The position numbers and the translations under genes were made by a program. The notes beneath the pieces are model-generated. The model did no database searches. It was given only the letters and a program-made list of their open reading frames with translations, and was not told where the DNA came from. A stretch of DNA of 64,000 nucleotides from Daucus carota subsp. sativus (taxonomy: Eukaryota; Streptophyta; Magnoliopsida; Apiales; Apiaceae), in NCBI RefSeq assembly GCF_001625215.2, contig NC_030385.2, forward strand, positions 5,573,135-5,637,134. The letters are read 5' to 3'. Every line of letters starts with the position of its first letter. The first letter of the stretch is position 1. Shown piece after piece: positions 59,711-64,000 of this stretch.

Positions 59711-60763
59711 ATTATACGTATATATCTATCTCATCTCCCTTTTACTCTCTCCTTTTATCTTTTACTCCTTTTGATTCTTACATCTCCTCTCTCTCCTGTT
59801 CATTTCCAATGATTTTGCTTTGTAGCTGGTTATTTTTCAAATATGAGGCGTTTGTAGATGGTGGTGGTGGTGGTGATGATGATTATTATAATGATTTATA
59901 TTTAAATTTGGCGATTTTCAGTGTAATTTTGGTGGTTGCCGGAGGTGATGGTCAGAAATAGAGTCCAGCGATAGTTGGAGGTGGCAGATGATGAAATTAA
60001 AAAGAAGATGGTTACAAAATATTTAAGATATTAAAAACTAATATGTGGTGAAAGATTCATATAAGATGTAATATAAGTTTTATAATTGGATCTTATATGA
60101 TTTTTACTTGAGCGCGATCTTACATACATATAATATGACAGTATTCAGATAAAAAACAGATTTACCATCTTTTATCACGATAATAATACGATTTTCTTTC
60201 TATACGGTCAAATATACAATCTTGATATGCATTTCTAAAATGGTATCTCCATATATTCCGGCCGTAGAGATTTGGATGCCCTAGACGAATTTTAAAAATG
60301 GTGCCCCTATTTTTCAAGATAATAAAGGGAAAATTTTCACACATTCAAATCAGTATACAATGACATAATCAAAAATATTGTTTTAAAATTAATAACACAA
60401 TCAATTCAAATGTATGTAAATATATAAATGCATAAATCTATCATATATAATACATATGCATAGGTTTTTTTGGTGTCACTGGGATAGTGGTGCCCTAGGC
60501 GTTCGTCTTGGTCGCCTTACACGAGGACTAACCCTGTATGAATCGGGTGAAAGTAGTACGTGTAATATGGTTTAACATTGAAAAATTCTCGTCAATATTA
60601 CTAGATTCCAAAATTAATCGGTTCATATAATCCTTGAAAGTCAATTAACTTTTAATGTCATAATTTTAGGTTTTAACATGAATTTCGTAATATGTTAATA
60701 TCATCAATTTTTGAAAGTCTTATATCTGTCCTTTCCAAGAAAAATGGTAATATAATTTTAATA
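59711..60763. other. Intergenic, no recognised gene
   Basis: A (GGT)n/(GAT)n stretch at about 59859-59883 is the only distinct feature. The rest is AT-rich, without a supported gene. Confidence 0.45.
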
Positions 60764-61005
60764 TTTCCTCTGTCTCATTTAATTTTGTACTTTCTTGTCG
60801 ACTATTCGATACGCATTTCAATACTCTTATAAAATATAGTTCCGTAACTTATTTTTGAGATTTTTTTTCCGAATAAAAATTTAACATCCAAACTTTAATC
60901 CAAAAAAATAAAATTTTAAAAATAAATTGCACAACTATACTTTACAAGAGCATTAAAATCCGTGTCATGTCTCCGTCCCCCAATATATACGCCCTGGAGG
61001 GAGTA
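60764..61005. mobile_element. Stowaway-like MITE
   Basis: The left end CCTCTGTCTCATTTAATTTT and the right end GCCCTGGAGGGAGTA keep the CTCCCTC core at one side and a diverged form at the other. The two AAAATTT-rich halves are complementary. The left limit is approximate. Confidence 0.6.
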
Positions 61006-61071
61006 TATTCATTTGAAATATTAAATTTGATGAACTTAATATATTAGTGATGTACTGATGTTTAATAAGTA

Positions 61072-61305
61072 CTCCCTCTGATCAATTACATAGGGCGTTT
61101 GACTTTTTACACGTAACTTTAGATGCTTTCACCGTATAACAAATGTTAATATTTTTGTAATTTTCTTTTTCTGAATAAAAATATAACATAAATATTTCTA
61201 TTCAGAATTTTTTTAAAAAAAATACTAATTTTAAGTATGTGATTAAGCCTTCTAAAGATACGTGTAAAAAGTTAAACACTCAATATAGTAATAGATAAGA
61301 GAGAG
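61072..61305. mobile_element. Stowaway-like MITE
   Basis: TA-flanked (61070-61071 and 61306-61307). The left end CTCCCTCTGATCAATTACAT; on the right the inverse is diverged (ATAGATAAGAGAGAG). GTTTGACTTTTTACACGTAA and ACGTGTAAAAAGTTAAAC pair as a hairpin. Confidence 0.7.
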
Positions 61306-61324
61306 TAGTAAAAAATAAAGACCA

Positions 61325-61621
61325 AGAGCATCTCCAACGGTGCTCCTAAATCATTTCTTAAACAATAATATAAAATGTGGCTCCTAGTAAGTTAATACTC
61401 TAGAAAACGTGGGAACTCCAATACTACCCTTTATACTTGGCTCCCTATTAACATTTTATATTTATGTTATATAAATGAGAGGAAAAAATTAACTAAAAGA
61501 AAGAAAAAATTGACGAGAATTAATATAATATTGAGTTAAGAGTTACTAGATGCTTTTTAAAAGAAAGGAGAGAGTAGGCTCCTAAATTTTTAAAGAGCAT
61601 CTGGAAACTCATTGGAGCACT
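61325..61621. mobile_element. 'AGAGCATCTCCAA' MITE
   Basis: Left end GAGCATCTCCAACGGTGCTC and a right end AAACTCATTGGAGCAC approximate an inverted pair. This type of end is widespread in plant genomes. The limits and target duplication are uncertain. Confidence 0.5.
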
Positions 61622-61973
61622 AAATTTTGATTTGCTTCTAAAATTTAGACTTAAAAGCTTGTTTAGAGAGCCGTTTGAGTTTGCTCCAACGCAAAGTGCA
61701 AAACATAGACAGGCCTGGCTGAGGAGGGTATTGAAAGGGGAGAAAAAAAAAAAAAAACGGACACAAGCATCATGCACAGGTGGTGGCTACAGCTACTGGA
61801 TTGGCAGTACGTGTCCATTCGTTGGATTTAATAAGATGGTCACCCACATGATTTTTGTATTCACTTGATCACTACTCGTATTGTTTATTAACACTTAATT
61901 ATTTGTACGATAATTATGCTTGTCGCAACAACACATCACCGTTGTTTAATATATGTATGTAGGCCAACATTCA

Positions 61974-62375
61974 AAAGAGGGACTCCTTATATGGAGTTAC
62001 ATAGCGCGCCATTATAAATCATCAATTTTATTATAAATTCTGTTATAAAATACATATAAAACGTGATTATAATATAAAATATTATAAAATAAATCTATTT
62101 TAAGTAATTTAATACTTAAAATTTGATTAAAAAAAATATATTTTCGAAACTGATTCTATAACAGAATAATTCTGGATGATTATTATTCTGTTATAGAATC
62201 ATGTTGAGATATTGCATAATTTTAGATGATCTTTGGAATAAAAAAATTGTATAACTTCGTTTTCAGTTTAATAATCAAAATTTGCAATTATATTTCATAA
62301 AAAATATAATATAATATATATTATGTATATATTTATAATGGTGTGCTACATAACTCCATATAAGAGGGTATGCTA
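61974..62375. mobile_element. Foldback MITE
   Basis: CTTATATGGAGTTACATAGC and CGCCATTATAAAT in the left arm (61984-62018) pair with ATTTATAATGGTGTG and CTACATAACTCCATATAAG in the right arm (about 62330-62363). A second inverted pair centres near 62160-62200 (CTGTTATAGAATCA). The target duplication was not determined. Confidence 0.65.
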
Positions 62376-62889
62376 TGTAGTGCTACCCATGTATGTATAA
62401 GAAACATTATTTTGTTGACGCTGATTATTCGTTTAACTATCCCATTAACCCTGGACAACACAACACAAAAACTTAAATATTTGTGTCATAGAAGGTAAAA
62501 TAATAATAGTAATACGAGGCATATACGGCGTTGAAGGTCAACTAATTAGGTGATCACTTGTTAGAAATTGATTGGCAAAGCAACATCTGCCCTTGCTTTT
62601 ACAGGTAAGGAAAAGGAAAAAACAAAAGAAGAAAGGGATACAAATTGATATTGCCATTGTTTAGCTGCGTACATACATGTAGTATCATGTGAACATCTAT
62701 ACACATCTAATGTTGTACTACTTCCATGTTTATAGCTTATCTTTTTTTCTTTTTAGCGAGATAACAAAGTACCAGACATGAAAAATGATTTCGGTTCAAG
62801 CAAATGGGAGCTTATTCAAACAGCCTTTGGTGTTTCTTTGAGGTAATCACTGTGTCAGATTTTATGGGTCAGAAGAAAAACATATCTTA

Positions 62890-63116
62890 GGAGCCGGTTG
62901 GACAAGTTTAAAAAAAATAATTTTGTGTTTAAAGTAAAGAAGTAGATTAAAACTGAGAAGTAAATAAGTTAATAAACTGTATGGAAAATAAGCATAAACT
63001 CTGTGAGAAAAACTTGTATTCTCATCTTTTAAAAAGTGCTTCTACCTATTTACACGAACGGGTCAAGAAAACCAGAAGCAGGAAACAGCTTCTACTTCTT
63101 GAAAACAAATAAGCTC
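62890..63116. mobile_element. 227-bp MITE family, copy 2 (intact)
   Basis: Ends GGAGCCGGTTGGACAAG and (reverse) GAGCTTATTTGTTTTC, with TTA on both sides (62887-62889 and 63117-63119). It is 227 bp and aligns end to end with the split copy at 13511-14108. Confidence 0.8.
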
Positions 63117-63170
63117 TTAATCTCTAATTTACTTTTATCTCAAAATTATTTTATCTATACTAAACCTATA

Positions 63171-63400
63171 CTCCTTCGTCCCCTCAATTATAATTGGGGA
63201 TCGAGATTCAACACACATGTTAGTACTCTCGTAAAATATAATTTAATAAATTATTTTAGATTTTTTTTCTTCTGATAAAAGTTTTCATATTTAAATTTTT
63301 ATACAAAACTATTTTTTTAAACAAATTATAAAACTACATTTTTTGTGTGTCAAAAAATGCATATCTCGCAATAAAAAAATATAAGGAAACGAGAGGAACT
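63171..63400. mobile_element. Decayed Stowaway-like element
   Basis: Left end CTCCTTCGTCCCCTCAATTA after TA. The right end is diverged (AACGAGAGGAACTC). Boundaries are poor. Confidence 0.4.
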
Positions 63401-64000
63401 CATAAAGTTCTTATTATGATCGTTAGTTTTTATTCTGATGCAGTATTACCCTCCGAACTTCAAATCAGGCTCGTATAGTCATAGATAATAGTATAATACT
63501 AATGATGGTAGACTTCTAAAGCTCCATTCAGACTTCAGAGGGCATGAGCTGTGAGTTGAGTACTGAACCGCCCCGGATGCCCTGTGGTTTCACAACCGAT
63601 CCTATTCAGCTAGCTCTACATACTGTACTAGCATCACACTTACAACCATAAAGTCCAACACCATCATTCACCAGAAAATCATCATTCTTAACCTTTACTG
63701 TTATGCTATACACGTTAAAGGTTAAACGGAATATGAACTAGTCTACAACAAGCTTTCTAATGCTTAGATACTGCATACGAGATTAAGCGTATTAGGCTAC
63801 CAAGTAACAATACCTACAGAAACAAGATACATACTATGCTAACTTAAATACACACAGAAAGAAGATAACAGAACACACTGACGACTCAGACCGAGTTTCA
63901 AACCAGTTTAGTTATCTGCAACAACGCGGGTATAAAGTTACCCAGATCCCCCCTTCCCTTCCAGCTGGTCAAAAATCAAAGGCACTCTTAATTATATGCT
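63401..64000. other. Right edge of the window, unassigned
   Basis: Less AT-rich than the preceding kilobase, with no convincing reading frame on either strand. It could be UTR or intron of a gene that continues beyond the window, or repeat sequence. Confidence 0.35.

Noticed and set aside
1-64000. CRISPR array, operon, tRNA or rRNA gene cluster
   Set aside because: Searched by eye for regular spacers, cloverleaf and rRNA landmarks; none found, as expected for plant nuclear DNA apart from SINE tRNA-like heads.

Overview
The window is nuclear DNA from a flowering plant, almost certainly a eudicot. It is AT-rich, its genes are split by typical plant GT-AG introns, every recognised protein resembles a plant family, and the gaps are full of plant-type MITEs, Helitron ends and a tRNA-derived SINE. 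The species cannot be fixed from the sequence. An asterid is plausible because of the SINE type, but that is inference.

I can rebuild nine intact or partial host genes exon by exon, plus one single-exon gene of unknown function. From left to right: the last four visible exons of a vacuolar NHX-type Na+/H+ antiporter (685-1767, +); a DEK_C plus double-SWIB chromatin protein (3889-5962, -); a RhoGDI (10705-11850, +); a broken RNase H-like gene (12678-13428, -); a single-exon plant wax synthase-like MBOAT (15347-16387, +); TAF6 in 11 exons (16855-22983, -); the PP4 catalytic subunit PPX in 8 exons (27042-31682, +); a BPI/LBP-type lipid-binding protein (34551-37893, +); an unrecognised single-exon gene (38193-38828, -); the ESCRT regulator LIP5/VTA1 (39778-42910, -); mitochondrial GrpE/Mge1 (47008-51454, -); and a DUF3537 multi-pass membrane protein (54997-57105, -). 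These are independent housekeeping and signalling genes, not a pathway or operon. Exon phases close in frame in every model.

Regions 6-10.6, 13.4-15.3, 23-27, 31.7-34.5, 42.9-47, 51.5-55 and 57.1-64 kb hold mobile-element debris. This includes Mutator-type foldback MITEs with target-site duplications, hAT MITEs with 8-9 bp duplications, Stowaway MITEs flanked by TA, a 227-bp MITE family with one copy split by a PIF/Harbinger-like MITE, four Helitron 3' ends all in minus orientation (two in a young head-to-tail tandem), SINE copies, and a primer-binding site of a lost LTR element.

The most unusual points are: a 65-bp tandem duplication across the 3' splice site of the SWIB gene's last exon, so that two competing acceptors exist and one leads straight to a stop; two GC-AG introns that frame and conservation require (NHX and PPX); the tandem Helitron pair; and the plant relative of insect chemoreceptors (DUF3537). 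I found no CRISPR array, operon or previously unknown multi-gene system.
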